Positions 31,531 through 42,202 of a DNA stretch of 64,000 nt are shown here, piece after piece; position 1 is the first letter of the stretch, and every line of letters begins with the position of its first letter. Made by a program: the position numbers and the translations under genes. The DNA is taken from positions 11,263,639-11,327,638 of the forward strand of contig CP092880.1 in the NCBI GenBank assembly GCA_030710605.1, written 5' to 3'. Source of the DNA: Cordylochernes scorpioides. Its lineage: Eukaryota > Arthropoda > Arachnida > Pseudoscorpiones > Chernetidae. The notes under the pieces were generated by a model that searched no databases, was not told the DNA's origin, and saw only the letters and a program-made list of their open reading frames with translations.

Positions 31531-32836
31531 CAAGGTATGTCCCATAAGTTCCCGGACTGGGTCCATAAAAAAATAAATAAATGAAAAATGTAAATAAATT
31601 TGACAGTTTATTATAGAAAAAATATCTGGCAACACGGTGGTACCAATATCGAGGCGGTACGTGCGCGTGCGCCAAAGTTATTCTAATTTATTTAAAGGTT
31701 ACACCTTGCGCTGCGGCGATTTTACGATGGAACAAAAATTGAAGCAGAGGATTTGCATAGAAATTTGTGTGAAACTTCAAATATCAGCAACCGAAACTTT
31801 TAAAATGCCTAATAAAGCATTCCCCAATGACCCCCCAAAAAGAACAACTGTTTTTGAATGACATTCTAGATTTAAAGCTGGCAGAATTTCTATTGAAGAT
31901 GATCCTCGGCAAGAACGCCCAAAATGTGCAAAAAAAATCACCGATTTGATAAAATAAAATCCTCGAACCACTCTGCTGGAGCTAGAGCAAGACACAGGCA
32001 TCTCTAAAACAACGATTGGAAGGATCGTAACCAAAGATTTGAAGCTCAAAAAGACTCCTGCAAAATTCATCCCAAGATTCCTCACTAATGAGCAAAAACT
32101 GTGTCGGCTTGCAACCTGTGAGAACATGTTGGAAATGACAAGAACGGATCCGGAATGGAAAGACAAGATAATCACAGGCGACGAGACATGGGTCTATGAC
32201 TATGACCCTGAAACCAAGCGTCAATATGCCGAGTGGAGAGGTCAGGGTGAGCCCAGACAAAAAAAATCCAGGATATTGAAATCCAGAAACAAGGTGTTGC
32301 TGGTCGCTTTTTTGGATAACAAGGGCATTGTTCATCACGAGTATCTTCCTGCAGGCCAAACGGTTATTAAGGAAATGTATTTGGACATTCTTCGCCATCT
32401 AAGGGAAGCGATTCGAAAAAAAAAGTCAGAAAAATGGCCTAATGGTGACTGGATCCTACACCATAACAATGCCCGCCCTCACACAGCGCACTTGGTGACG
32501 AGTTTTTTTGGCTAAAAACGGGACAGAAATCCTACCTCAACCACCCTATTCCCCAGACATCGCACCAAATGACTTTTTCCTGTTCCCCAAACTTAAAGCA
32601 GTTCTAAAAGGAAGACATTTTGACATCAGGGATGACATAATAGAAAAATCGCTGTTGGCATTGAAGAGCATTCCAAAAGAGCTCTATAAAAACTGTTTCG
32701 ACAATTTGGGGAAACGATGGCGCTGGTGCGTTGAAGCAAGGGGGGATTACTTTAAAAAGTTTTAATAATTTTTTAAAAAAATATCTTACCTTTTTTTTTT
32801 ATGGACCCAGTCCGGGGACTTATGGGACACACCTTG
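31531..32836 (+). mobile_element. Mariner element A, inactive
   Basis: TIRs of about 36 bp (CAAGGTATGTCCCATAAGTT ... at 31531-31566 and the complement at 32801-32836) with two or three mismatches are flanked by the TA duplication (31529-31530, 32837-32838). Total 1306 bp, the normal mariner size. The single transposase gene inside is disrupted. Confidence 0.93.
31727..32765 (+). pseudogene. Mariner A transposase, broken
   Basis: The start ATG is at 31727. An N-terminal helix-turn-helix region is followed by in-frame stops at 31859-31861 and 31955-31957. The frame then runs open from 32039 to 32515 with TGDETWVYDYD (first catalytic Asp). A frameshift at a T7 run near 32507 leads to the last segment with YSPDIAPNDFFLF (third Asp). 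The second catalytic position reads HHNN instead of HHDN, so even without the breaks the D-D34-D triad would be incomplete. Confidence 0.9.
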
Positions 32837-32842
32837 TATATT

Positions 32843-33046
32843 AAAAATAAAGAAGAAGGCATATCCTGACCAAAAGTACATGTGCTTTTTAGATGGCAGA
32901 GCACCATCTAGTGGAACAGAAATCAACTAACGTTGATTTAACCTGTTCCTGATATTTGGCCAACACATTTTTTTGATAAATCAAGAAAAGCCATCCACGA
33001 ACGCGTTTCGTGTTGTTGGCGTGGAGGAGGCTGTACCACTTTGACC
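32843..33046. mobile_element. MITE M1, left half copy
   Basis: It begins just after the mariner A right TIR (AAAAATAAAGAAGAAGGCAT) and runs through AGATGGCAGAGCACCATCT and the GATAAATCAAGAAAAGCC centre found at 41960. The right arm is missing. Confidence 0.65.
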
Positions 33047-33146
33047 AAAAATATTTTTGGTATTATTTATTTTTTCTATTGTTTTCTCATATTTATATAA
33101 TCATTTTTCCTTTAACTTTAGCACTTCAGAGTGCGCATATAAAATA

Positions 33147-33656
33147 TCTATATATATAAAAATGAATGTTTGTATGTTTGTCTGTTTGTTGGTCTGTATG
33201 CCCGGTATACAAATTCGCAGTCGTTCACTAATTCAAACCAAAATTTCCATACATAGGTAAAAAATAACGGAGATGACGATAGGCTATTTTAAAAAATATA
33301 TAAATCAATTATTAAAACTATATATTCAAATTATTCTACTTAGCTCACGAGCAGCGCCCTCTAGAACGCGGGCGATCTGCCGGCGGCGCGCGCCCGTTGG
33401 CTGCCGGCGAGCACGTGACTTCCCTGCCCCCTGCCCCCCCCCCGTCGAGAAAATGTAATCGTCCGGCTGCCGGCCGGTTGGCCAGTCCAAGTTCCCACCG
33501 ACCAATCAGAGGGATCAAGAGGTCCTGGCGCGCGGGGGCAGAGCTGGTGACACAGAAAAAAGCCTCGCGGGTGACCTCCGGGAACTACGTCCATCTTCCA
33601 TATGTAATATACATTTAATCGTGTAAACCCGGGCGTTGCCCGGGTCATTCGTCTAG
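33147..33656 (+). mobile_element. Non-autonomous Helitron with CpG-rich cargo
   Basis: The 5' end is TCTATATATATAAAAATGAA (33147 onward), preceded by A. The 3' end is a perfect 7-bp hairpin CCCGGGC-GTT-GCCCGGG (33628-33644), then TCATTCGT and CTAG (33653-33656), followed by T. TC start, CTRR end, a hairpin about 10 bp upstream and an A/T insertion site are the Helitron rules. About 33345-33600 is strongly GC- and CpG-rich, quite unlike the AT-rich ends. It is probably captured sequence. The open frames in it overlap on both strands and show no domain. Confidence 0.88.
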
Positions 33657-33677
33657 TATATAATATAGGTAAGGTAT

Positions 33678-34022
33678 TATGATGCATCAGCGCGCCATCT
33701 GTTATGAAAATTCGAAACTATTATAGACGCGTATGATTCTTTTTTTACATTGTAGTAAAGGCAGTAGATATTGTTTAAATAAAAAAAAATCATACGTGTC
33801 TATAACAACAACAAACAACAAAAAGCCTTTATATTTAGGGTAACTTACCCTATACAGGATTCACCAGAGGTATGCATAAGAACAAAGCATTGAGACAAAG
33901 GAAACAACGATATAGACAGAACAAAAAGAAAAAAAAAGAAAAAAAAACAAGAAAGAGAAAGAGGGAAGCAAGAAAAACAACACAAAAAGAATCATACGTG
34001 TCTATAATAGTTTCGAATTTTC
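33678..34022. mobile_element. Foldback F1 with a retroposon in its right arm
   Basis: The 13-bp repeat ATAGGTAAGGTAT frames it (33665-33677, 34023-34035). The left side carries the extension GATGCATCAGCGCGCCATCT. The arms share GAATCATACGTGTCTATAA or a close variant and GTTTCGAATTTTCAT. The right arm is split by an insertion at 33806-33989. Confidence 0.75.
33806..33989 (-). mobile_element. Short retroposon with LINE-A-like tail
   Basis: AATCATACGTGTCTATAA is duplicated on both sides (33788-33805 and 33990-34007, 18 bp). On the minus strand a purine-poor, T-rich region is followed by GTGAATCCTGTATAGGGTAA and a (GTT)n tail resembling the LINE-A 3' end. It is probably a 5'-truncated or SINE-like passenger of LINE-A. 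Confidence 0.75.
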
Positions 34023-34450
34023 ATAGGTAAGGTATATATGTTTACCAAAAGATCCACCTCTTCTTTTAAATACGCATTAAAACAATGTCTTTTGTTAACC
34101 ACCCCAATACAGAACGTAAATATTGTAATGAAGAATGAGACACAACGCCAGTTCAGGAAAATCCAGACAAAGGCCAACCTGTATACCATTGTTTCAAGCT
34201 TTAGCCCTTATCATTACAGGGGAAGTTTCGATTTCATAACATTATATAGAAGGATTAATGTAAACGGTGAATTTTACAAAAATGTGTTTAAGCTGGTGAA
34301 TTGGCAATAGCCGATTTCCAGGTTTTTATATAACATAGAGTTGCGGGAGGGTAATATTCATGTATCAAAAGAGTCTCTACTTTTTCTTTTTTTGGGACAT
34401 GAATACCATCCTCCCAAAACTCATGCTTAAACTATATATATGTGTGTGTG

Positions 34451-34672
34451 TTGGGGGGGAGAAGTCCGACCACATCTCCCTGCGGTCCCCCCTGGACCCT
34501 TGGAATATTCGACCAAATTCTGGTTCGTTTCCAAGGTGACTAACGTGGCAACGGCACCCATTTTCCAATGAGAGCAAAATAGTGGATATTGCTGCTGCTG
34601 TTGTAGAGATGTATGGAGACATCTGAGGCTCTTTTTTGGACACGACAACAACAACAACAACAACAACAACAT
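34451..34672 (+). mobile_element. Internally deleted LINE-B derivative
   Basis: The first 130 bp (GAAGTCCGACCACATCTCCC ... CGGCACCCATTTTCCAATGA) match the LINE-B 5' head at 47005-47125. The last 60 bp (GTATGGAGACATCTGAGGCT ... ACGACAACAACAAC) match the LINE-B 3' end. Everything between is missing. It sits in a (TG)n run that appears on both sides. Two ends without a coding region make it a SINE-like passenger of LINE-B. Confidence 0.75.
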
Positions 34673-34725
34673 GTGTGTGTGTTCAAAAATAATAGAAAAA
34701 ATAAAATAATATCAGGTTTTGATAT

Positions 34726-34931
34726 TAAAATTAAAGAAGGCATATCCTGACCAGAAGCACATGTGCTTTTCGTGGATGACTTTTCTTGATTTATCAAGAA
34801 ATTGGGTTGGCCAAATAACAGGGAACAGGTTAAATCAATGTTTAGTCGATTTCTGTTCAACTAGTTGAAGCTCTGCCATCTAAAAAGTACTTGTGCTGCT
34901 AGTTAAGATATGCCTTCTTTAAATTTAATAT
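34726..34931. mobile_element. MITE M1, shortened copy
   Basis: Both ends are present (AAAGAAGGCATATCCTGACC and its complement), but the left arm is cut after ACATGTGCTTTTCGTGG and joins the centre directly. Mariner B begins four bases after its right end. Confidence 0.7.
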
Positions 34932-34934
34932 ATA

Positions 34935-36255
34935 CGAGGTGTGTTCAAAAAGTATCGCGACCTTTGTGTTTTTTAAAAATAGATTTATTTATTCATGAAT
35001 ACCTATTTTGTCCCCTTCAAAGTAATCCCCATGAGATATTATACACTTGTGCCAACGGTTTTTCCAATCTTCGAAGCACTTCAAAAAATCATTTTTAAAA
35101 ATATTTTTCAGCTCCTCCTTCGATGCCGTCTTTATCTCGTCAAGCGTAGCGTAACGTCGTCCTTTCATGGGCCTCTTCAGTTTAGGGAACAAGAAAAAGT
35201 CACAGGGGGCCAGATCTGGAGAATACGGTGGCTGCGGCATTATTAGTGTGTTGTTTTTGGCCAAAAGGTCGCGCACAAGCAACGATGTGTGAGCAGGGGC
35301 GTTATCGTGGTGCAAAAGCCAATTTTTGTTCTTCCACAAATCCGGGCGTTTCTGGCGGATTTCTTCGCGCAAATTGCGCATAACTTGCAGGTAATATTCC
35401 TTATTGACCCTTCTACCCTGTTGCAAAAACTCATGATGCACCACGCCCCTGCAATCGAAGAAAACTGTCAGCAAAACTTTCACATTCGACCGAACTTGGC
35501 GCGCTTTTTTCGGTCTTGGTTCGTGCGGCAGCTTCCATTAAGATGATTGAGCTTTGGTTTCCACGTCATAACCATAAACCCACGCTTCGTCACCAGTTAT
35601 GACCCTCTGGAGCAAATTTGGGTCGTCGCGGACAGAGTCCAACATCTCATTAGCAATGTTCATGCGATGCTGTTTTTGGTCGCAATTGAGCAATTTTGGT
35701 ACGAATTTTGCGGCGACCCGTCTCATGCCCAAATCATTGATAAAAATCGAATGGCACGAGCCAATCGATATGTTTAGGTCCTCAGCAACTTCTCTAACGG
35801 TGATTCGACGATTGGCCAATATAATCTTCTCCACTTCATTAATTTTTTCGTCTGTTGTTGAAGTGCTCGTGCGTCCGGCACGCTCTTCGTCGTTCACATC
35901 TTCTCGGCCTTCTGAGAACATTTTGTACCACCGATAAACGTTGCTTCGGTCCTAGGTAGCTTCTCCGTATGCCACAGTCAACATTCGGAATGTATCCGCG
36001 CACTTAATTTCGTTTTTCACACAAAATTTGATACAGGTTCTTTGATCCATTTTTTTTAATAGGTAAAAATCGAAGACGATCCAAAACACCTGAAAACAAA
36101 GCAGCTGTCAACAATTAAGTGAACATTCAAAATGGCCGAGCTTGTCGGCATAAGTGAGAGACATGATTACCAACATAAAGCCACAAAAAGATCGAAATTC
36201 GAATATATGTAACCCGGGAAAATTCAAAAGTCGCGATACTTTTTGAACATGTGTG
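34935..36255 (-). mobile_element. Mariner element B, nearly intact
   Basis: The ends share TGTTCAAAAAGTATCGCGAC in inverted orientation (34942-34961 and 36229-36248), with the outermost bases diverged. TA flanks at 34933-34934 and 36256-36257. Total 1321 bp. The transposase frame on the minus strand is interrupted only by two nonsense codons. Confidence 0.93.
34989..36050 (-). pseudogene. Mariner B transposase with two nonsense codons
   Basis: Reading from ATG at 36050 to the stop at 34989 gives 353 codons, the usual mariner length. Two in-frame stops interrupt it: TAG (complement of 35952-35954) in the first helix-turn-helix domain and TAA (complement of 35538-35540) after the first catalytic motif. 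I find no frameshift. The D-D34-D triad is complete: TGDEAWVYGYD, LHHDNAPAHTS and YSPDLAPCDFFLF. As it stands it encodes no full transposase. Confidence 0.93.
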
Positions 36256-36392
36256 TATTTATATTTATATGTTAAATAACTAGAAAAAAAGAAAGATTTG
36301 GAACAAGCTAAATCAACTGAATATGTGACGTATATGTTATTGAAAATAGAAATACAAGTAAAAGATAGAAAAAGATCAGTTCCTACATTTTC

Positions 36393-36546
36393 TAAGTAGG
36401 CATATCCTAACCAATCTAATGAACTTTTCAAATGGCAAAGTGCCATCTATTGTTGACACACCAGGGTTGATTTAGACGTTTTCCAGTTTATTGTCCAAAC
36501 CATTTTGTCAATTAATACCGAGGGGACATGTCTTTGATATCAATTT
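36393..36546. mobile_element. MITE M1, diverged copy
   Basis: AGGCATATCCTAACCA, AAATGGCAAAGTGCCATCTA and the GTTGATTTAGACGTTTTCC centre resemble M1, but both arms are heavily mutated and the right end is not clear. Confidence 0.5.
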
Positions 36547-36559
36547 AATATACAAATTC

Positions 36560-37900
36560 TTTTTATTCTTAAATTCTTGAAAATACTAATAAAACAATTG
36601 AATTCAGACGATATCATGGGAGTTGAAAAGAACATTTTTTTGTTCTAAGGCGATTCTTACTAATGTTATCGAAAAGAACTACTTAACATTATTATTTTTT
36701 AAATAATTTCAAAATAATAAATATGAGTTTGTAAAAAAGGGATTACCGTATCCTTTTATAGATTATATTTATATTAAAAATAAATTTTAAAGAATTTATT
36801 AATATTTTACTTTTATAATTACACTGGCCAAAAAAAAAAATGTTTTTGTTTGTTGCCGGTAAAGAAACATCTGTTCTAGAGTTTTTCGATGTGCTGATGC
36901 CAAATCTGAAAACCTTTTCTTTCTATCAGCTCTTAGCTTAGAAGTGTATTGTTGGCAACTCATATATTGAAGACATTTTATTCCTTTTGGTCATGTTTCT
37001 ATTCCAATGGTACAGAGTCTCAATCTATTTGAAAATCAGCCAATGCAGTGAAGAAGACGCTGTGTTATGTGGCGATAGCTGAGTCAGGTACATTCTTTTA
37101 ATAAAAGAAGCAAAATGTGAACATTATTTATTTAATTCTGTATGTAACACAGATTATATAGATTTCTATGATTTTATCATCGTATAATTTAATAGTCTTT
37201 TAAATTTTATTCATTTATATATATATATATTACAAAAGACACGCTATGTCCTATGTGGATATTTGCATGTAAATGTTTAATCTATTTTATGTACATAGTT
37301 TTTAAATATATATATACAAATTATTTATAGTTTTTAAGAGAGAGAGTGAAAGTTATTTGAATTTACATTTTAGAACAATAAATTATACAAGAAATAAAGG
37401 TTATTTACACACATATTATCAAAATTCCAATATATATTTAAAATTAAAACCACTAAACCAATGGCACAAATATAGAACATTCCAAAACAATAACAGCAAT
37501 AAAAAGCTACACTAGTTAAAACTATAAATTTCAATTCTTAATGTAATTCAGGTTCACGGCATTTGAGATAGAGTCTACAGAATTTGTTGAATTATCTATA
37601 TTATTCTTTACTACAATATAATGCGGCTTGTGATTGTAAAACGACATTTGAAAATTATCCCGCATATGTTTCTTTTGAACGAAAAATCTAAATTTATTTT
37701 GAGGAGAAATAACGATTATTTCTAACCTTAGGGATGAGGCATGAAAGAATTAATTGTGAAGAGTAATGATAAACGGAAAACGGAAATTCTTCTTTATTGG
37801 AAACCATTTGGTTTAAGCTAGAACTGTTCATTTGACATTGTACTCTCAAATCTGCAACAAGTGACCGGATCGTTGCTTGCCCCACCTGTAAAAATTAATT
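36560..37900. other. AT-rich unassigned sequence
   Basis: No gene or named repeat. Short (AT)n and (GA)n runs lie at about 37218 and 37335. A 63-codon minus-strand frame (37694-37885) has no recognisable motif. Confidence 0.35.
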
Positions 37901-37914
37901 CTCTCTAGTCGACA

Positions 37915-39440
37915 ATAAAAATGGAGTCTACTAGCAGAAAGTTCTGCCATCCCAATATGTTTTGGTACATATGTGGTGAGTAAACAATGCAAGATTTCGG
38001 AAAACCCATTTCCGACTTCGTTAAAAAGCCTACCTCGCTTACTTTGGAGTTAAACTAGGAGACCAAGATACAACATGAGCTCCACATTGTGTTTATAAAA
38101 TTGTATTGAATATTTTCGCCAGTGGACGAATGGTAAAAGAAGTCTCAAATTCGGAGTATCGATGATTTGGAAAGAGCCAAGAGACCACGCCAAGATTGTT
38201 ATTTCTACACCGTCAGCATTGTTGATATCAACCGAAACAATCGCCACAAGTGGACTAACCTACCTTCTGTAATACTTCCACTTCCTCATTCAGAAGACGT
38301 ACCTATCCCAACTTGTCATGGCCTTCCACATCTCTTTGAAGATACATTTGTTACAAGTCATAATACAGAGAGAATGAAAATAGTGATTATATTGGTTATT
38401 CTTGGAGTCCTAAAATATTTGACTAAAAGGAACTAAATGATTTCATTAGGGCCTTGAGCCTCTCTTTTTTTGAGGTACTTGCTTCTCGATAGACTGAAAA
38501 AAATCTAAACGCCTCAGGAAAAAAATATTTTAACGTAAGCGTGTAAAGGATTTGTTGCGTTCTTCTCTCACGAGAACAATCTTGTTTATTTCCAAGATTT
38601 TGGAAGTCTATTGATGAAAATAGGTCTTCCTATGTATTTACCAGGTGATTGGCGTCTCTTAAATGACAGTTTTAAACGGAGTTTAAAGTGTGCGCTCTTT
38701 CACAATGGCAATAAGTGGGGTCAATTCCACTCGCGCATTCGACAAAATGAAAGAAATGTACGAGACAATTGCGTTTGTCATTGAAAAAATGAAGTTCAAC
38801 GACCATCAGTGGACAGGTTTGTGCTGATATCAAAATGCTGAATTTACTTCCTGACCAGCAAGGTAGCTACACGAAGTCCCCATGTTTCTTGTGTCTCTGG
38901 GATAGCAGAGCTAAACATGATCACTGGATAAGAAGAGCCTGGTTATGAGAGAGAACATGGATTCTGGATAAAGAAACATCATTCATACATCTCTCTCATT
39001 TTCGAGAAAAAATCCTTTCCGTCTCCACTACATTTAAAATATGGGTTGATGAAAGAGCTTGTTAAAGCCTTTAAGCATGATGGGACCCGTTTTAAAAACA
39101 TAGAGAGCAAATTTCCTGGACTCAGTAACGAAAACCTGTATTTTCGATGGCGTAGAATAAATTTGAATCCAGTGCTTGGAGCTTGGTAATTCGATTTTTT
39201 TAAACTACAAAGCTGGGGCACATAATACCCAGATGTGATTTGTATTTTTTTCTTGCGTAGAATCGGTTCAACGAAGAGGCACCAGCTTTGGCAAATTTAT
39301 AAAAAGCGAACAACACCATGGATGCAGACTATGGCTCCCATTATACAGGGTCATCTACAATTTGATAACATGCAACGTTACCATTTATGTAGTTTGATAA
39401 GTCTGCAAAAATATTGTCGATTCTGGTGAAGTAATAATAG
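37915..39440 (+). pseudogene. Decayed multicopy arthropod repeat protein
   Basis: Several frames in series carry a conserved pattern that I recall from large uncharacterised protein families in arthropods and cnidarians. In order: a frame at 38167-38436; FSHENNLVYFQDFGSLL (about 38560-38615); GDWRLLNDSFKRSLKCALFH and NGNKWG (38645-38720); a CFLCLWDSRA motif (38882-38911); PSPLHLKYGLMKELVKAFK (39020-39078); FKNIESKFPGLSNE (39093-39134). Stops and frameshifts separate the blocks, so no full product is possible. I do not know the function. Its dispersal suggests a transposon origin, but I see no ends. Confidence 0.55.
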
Positions 39441-39856
39441 CCGAAAAACCAAATTCAAACATGGCTCAGATGATTATCACCATAATGCTTAACATTTCTG
39501 TTGATGCCATACGGATTTCTTGACGGCAGAGCGTTAACTATGAGTTACTGATGGTTAGGTTTAACATGAGTGCAATGTATTGTATGTATGGCACCTATAT
39601 TCCTAATTTGTTTTAAAATGGAAGATCTTTCCTTTTGTTTCTAATATCGCAAGCGTGTTTGGAAAGACAGGAACTCAATGGTAACATTCTTCTTGTAAGA
39701 ACTGTGGTATGAAACTTATGCTATATTGTTTCAATTATTTTCCACCAAACCTACAATGAATATATCTACATACTCATAAAGTGCCCGTTTAACAATTAAG
39801 GTTTCAGTCAATGACCCAATCTGAACCAAATTTTACATATAAACATTTATTTAATT

Positions 39857-40046
39857 AAAAAGGCATATATTGGATCAAAATATCATTTATTTTACCAATA
39901 TTTCAGTTGGCTGAACGCCAACCTTTATCAAGGTGTTATAACATTTTAAACATTTTATAACACCTTGATAAAGGTTGGCGTTCAGCCAACTGAAATATTG
40001 GTAAAATAAATGATATTTTGATCCAATATATGCCTTTTTAATTAAA
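39857..40046. mobile_element. Foldback M2, near-perfect palindrome
   Basis: The arms begin AAAAAGGCATATATTGGATC and meet near 39952. The right arm contains CTTGATAAAGGTTGGCGTTC, then AGCCAACTGAAATATTGG: a 7-bp hairpin GGTTGGC/GCCAACT followed by GAAA. It is a hammerhead-like layout with a decayed CUGANGA. Related copies: 55861-56029, 62925-63166, and the outer arms at 4172-4661. Confidence 0.8.
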
Positions 40047-40194
40047 TATTTATTTATGGATTGCTCTTTTTTCAAAATAACCATTTATCAACTTGAAAAA
40101 GTCAAAGAGAGTGAACTCAAAAATAGGGGCTATACACATACAGGCTACTATACAAGAAACTAGAAAATAATATATTTAGAAATAGTAGACAAAC

Positions 40195-40575
40195 GTTAGA
40201 AATAGTAAATATTTCTCTTTAAAATGAATATTGATTTTTCATAGAAAAGAAACTTATGCGGTATAATTTTAAGTATTGTTTATAATCACACGCCGCAGTC
40301 CTTTATAATGTATTATAAGTTACTTTAAGTATTATTTACGAACGGAGAAATAACGTCCAGGGTAGCCTAGTGGACATGGCACCTGCCCGGTAGCAGAAGG
40401 TTGTGGGTTCGATTCCCGCCCCTGGACACTTTTATTTTTTCCGTTCGCCATTACTCTTCATATTTTCACCCTCTCATACTTCATTCAAAAAAGTTAGAAA
40501 TAGTAAATATTTCTCTTAAAAATAAATATTGATTTTTCATAGAAAAGAAACTTATGCGGTATAATTTTAAGTATT

Positions 40576-40581
<6 letters not shown>
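40195..40581. repeat. 89-bp direct repeats flanking a tRNA-like unit
   Basis: 40195-40283 recurs at 40493-40581 with few changes (GTTAGAAATAGTAAATATTT ... GGTATAATTTTAAGTATTGT). Between the copies lie about 210 bp with a tRNA-like sequence. The right copy runs into an (AT)n microsatellite (40581-40618). Confidence 0.8.
40355..40428 (+). tRNA. tRNA-like sequence, probably a pseudogene or SINE head
   Basis: The acceptor ends GTCCAGG/CCTGGAC pair perfectly. An A-box-like TAGCCTAGTGGACATGG and a B box GGGTTCGATTCCC are present. The anticodon stem CTGC/GCAG encloses only six bases (CCGGTA), so no normal seven-base loop forms and the identity is unclear. A T-rich run follows. A real tRNA gene is unlikely, but Pol III promoter elements are intact. 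Confidence 0.5.
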
Positions 40582-40620
<39 letters not shown>

Positions 40621-40621
40621 A

Positions 40622-40853
40622 ATTAAAAATAAAGAAGGCATCTCCTGACCACGAGCACATGTGCTTTTTTAGATGGCAGAGCGCCATCTAATGAATGACG
40701 CTCCTGATCATTGAATCAAGAAATTGGGTTGGCCAAATATCACGGAGTAAGCTAAATAAACGTTTAGTTTATTCTTGCTCCACTAGATGACGCTCTGCCA
40801 TCTAAAAAGCACATGTGCTCGTGGTCAGGAGATGCCTTCTTTATTTTTAATAC
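40622..40853. mobile_element. MITE M1, complete copy
   Basis: Both ends (AAAGAAGGCATCTCCTGACC and the complement) and both CACATGTGC ... GATGGC arm modules are present. It abuts the (AT)n run at 40581-40618. Confidence 0.75.
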
Positions 40854-41077
40854 CAACACCTGACCCACTTATCTTTCTATTGTTTTTTCATACATGTAAA
40901 TATCTACATAATTAGAATTTTTTTAATGAAATGAATGATTATTATTGAAGGACGTCATAGTCTGAAAGATAGCCAAGATAATTAAAATATACAAGTATCA
41001 GAGTCATCAACAATCAATTCTGTCATCGTTTGCTTTTGTGAATGGAATAAATACCCAAATATGGCCATTTCTTATAA

Positions 41078-41148
41078 GCATCGGTGGTTCAGTGGTAGAA
41101 TGCTCGCCTGCTACGCGGGCGGCCCGGGTTCGATTCTCGGCCGATGCA
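41078..41148 (+). tRNA. tRNA-Gly body with a GCT anticodon
   Basis: The 71-nt cloverleaf is otherwise that of tRNA-Gly: acceptor GCATCGG/CCGATGC is fully paired, and the T-stem CCGGG/CTCGG has one G-U. The anticodon loop reads CTGCTAC, giving GCT (a serine AGC/AGT anticodon) in place of GCC. The element is flanked upstream by sequence shared with 15790-15865 and downstream by the same T run. If transcribed and charged as glycine it would mistranslate. A hitchhiking pseudogene is more likely. Confidence 0.6.
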
Positions 41149-41333
41149 TTTTTTTTTTTTTTTACAATTTTTAAAACTCATTTATATATATATAATGTGT
41201 CTCTCTGTACTAGATAGATTCATAAACCATACATCCATTCACCGTCAAAATGTTCTAAAATCGTTTTAACAAATGTTCATTAGACAAACATTTACTAAGG
41301 TAAAAACCGGGCGAAGTCGGGTACATTCGCTAG
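41149..41333 (+). mobile_element. Helitron 3' end
   Basis: After the T run and ACAATTTTTAAAACTCATTT comes about 120 bp, then ACCGGGCGAAGTCGGGT, a mutated terminal hairpin, and ACATTCG with CTAG at 41330-41333 followed by T. It has the same layout as 15937-16063. Confidence 0.65.
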
Positions 41334-41789
41334 TACAGCATAAATAAAAAAAATTCGTCGTCGTTAGTTTTGAATTCTTATTCGAAATGATGTTTAACGA
41401 TTAGTTCTCTTGTAATACTTAAATTTCTACACCACATATGTGATGTGTTATTGTTTTAGTTAACAACAAAAACAAACAACAAAATCAGAAGAACAAAAAC
41501 CTAAGTAACGAGGGATTTTCAACATCTATCAACGAAGACACATAATGAGATTTTAAAAGATAATTTTCCGGTCGTGGGGTTGGTTCAAATTTAATTTGCA
41601 TATTAGGTTTCAGATTAAGGCAGGTGTGTTTTAATTATTTCTTTTGGTATTTAATTGTATCGTGCTTGAATTCTCTATCTAGGGAGAGATGGGTTTATTG
41701 AATTAGCGCTTATCTAGATAGCTATTTATGGATGAAGTACCTTTTATTACTCTCTATATGTTCTCAATATTTACACATGTGTTCATATC

Positions 41790-42115
41790 AAAAATAAAAA
41801 TGGCATATCCTGACCAGGATCACATGTGCTTTACAGAAGGCAGAGCGCCATCTGGTGGAACAGAAATCAACTAAACATTGATTTAGCCTGTTCCCTGACG
41901 GTGGTACTGCCTACTCCACGCCGACGAGCGCCAAAAGCGCGAAACGCGTTCGTGGATGGCTTTTCTTGATTTATCAAGAAATTGGGTTGGTCAAATATCA
42001 GGGAACAGGTTAAATCAATGTTTAGTTGATTTCTGTTTCACCAGATGGCGCTCTGCCTTCTGTAAAACACATGTGCTCCTGGTCAGGATATGCCATTTTT
42101 GTTTTTGATTTCAAC
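41790..42115. mobile_element. MITE M1, longest copy
   Basis: A full 325-bp element. The centre, missing from other copies, contains GTGGTACTGCCTACTCCACG and GCGAAACGCGTTCGTGGATG. The left arm has GCGCCATCTGGTGG (41845-41858). Confidence 0.8.
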
Positions 42116-42202
42116 ACCTGATCTTGTAATGTTTTATTTTTTCCTTTCATTTTTTTCATGTGTTTATATATTTTATTATTCCTAATAGTATACAATTGGA
42201 AT

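Noticed and set aside
33361-33687. 108-codon minus-strand frame and 73-codon plus-strand frame in the GC-rich Helitron cargo
   Set aside because: High GC lowers stop frequency, frames are open on both strands, and no motif is visible. I treat it as cargo of unknown origin.
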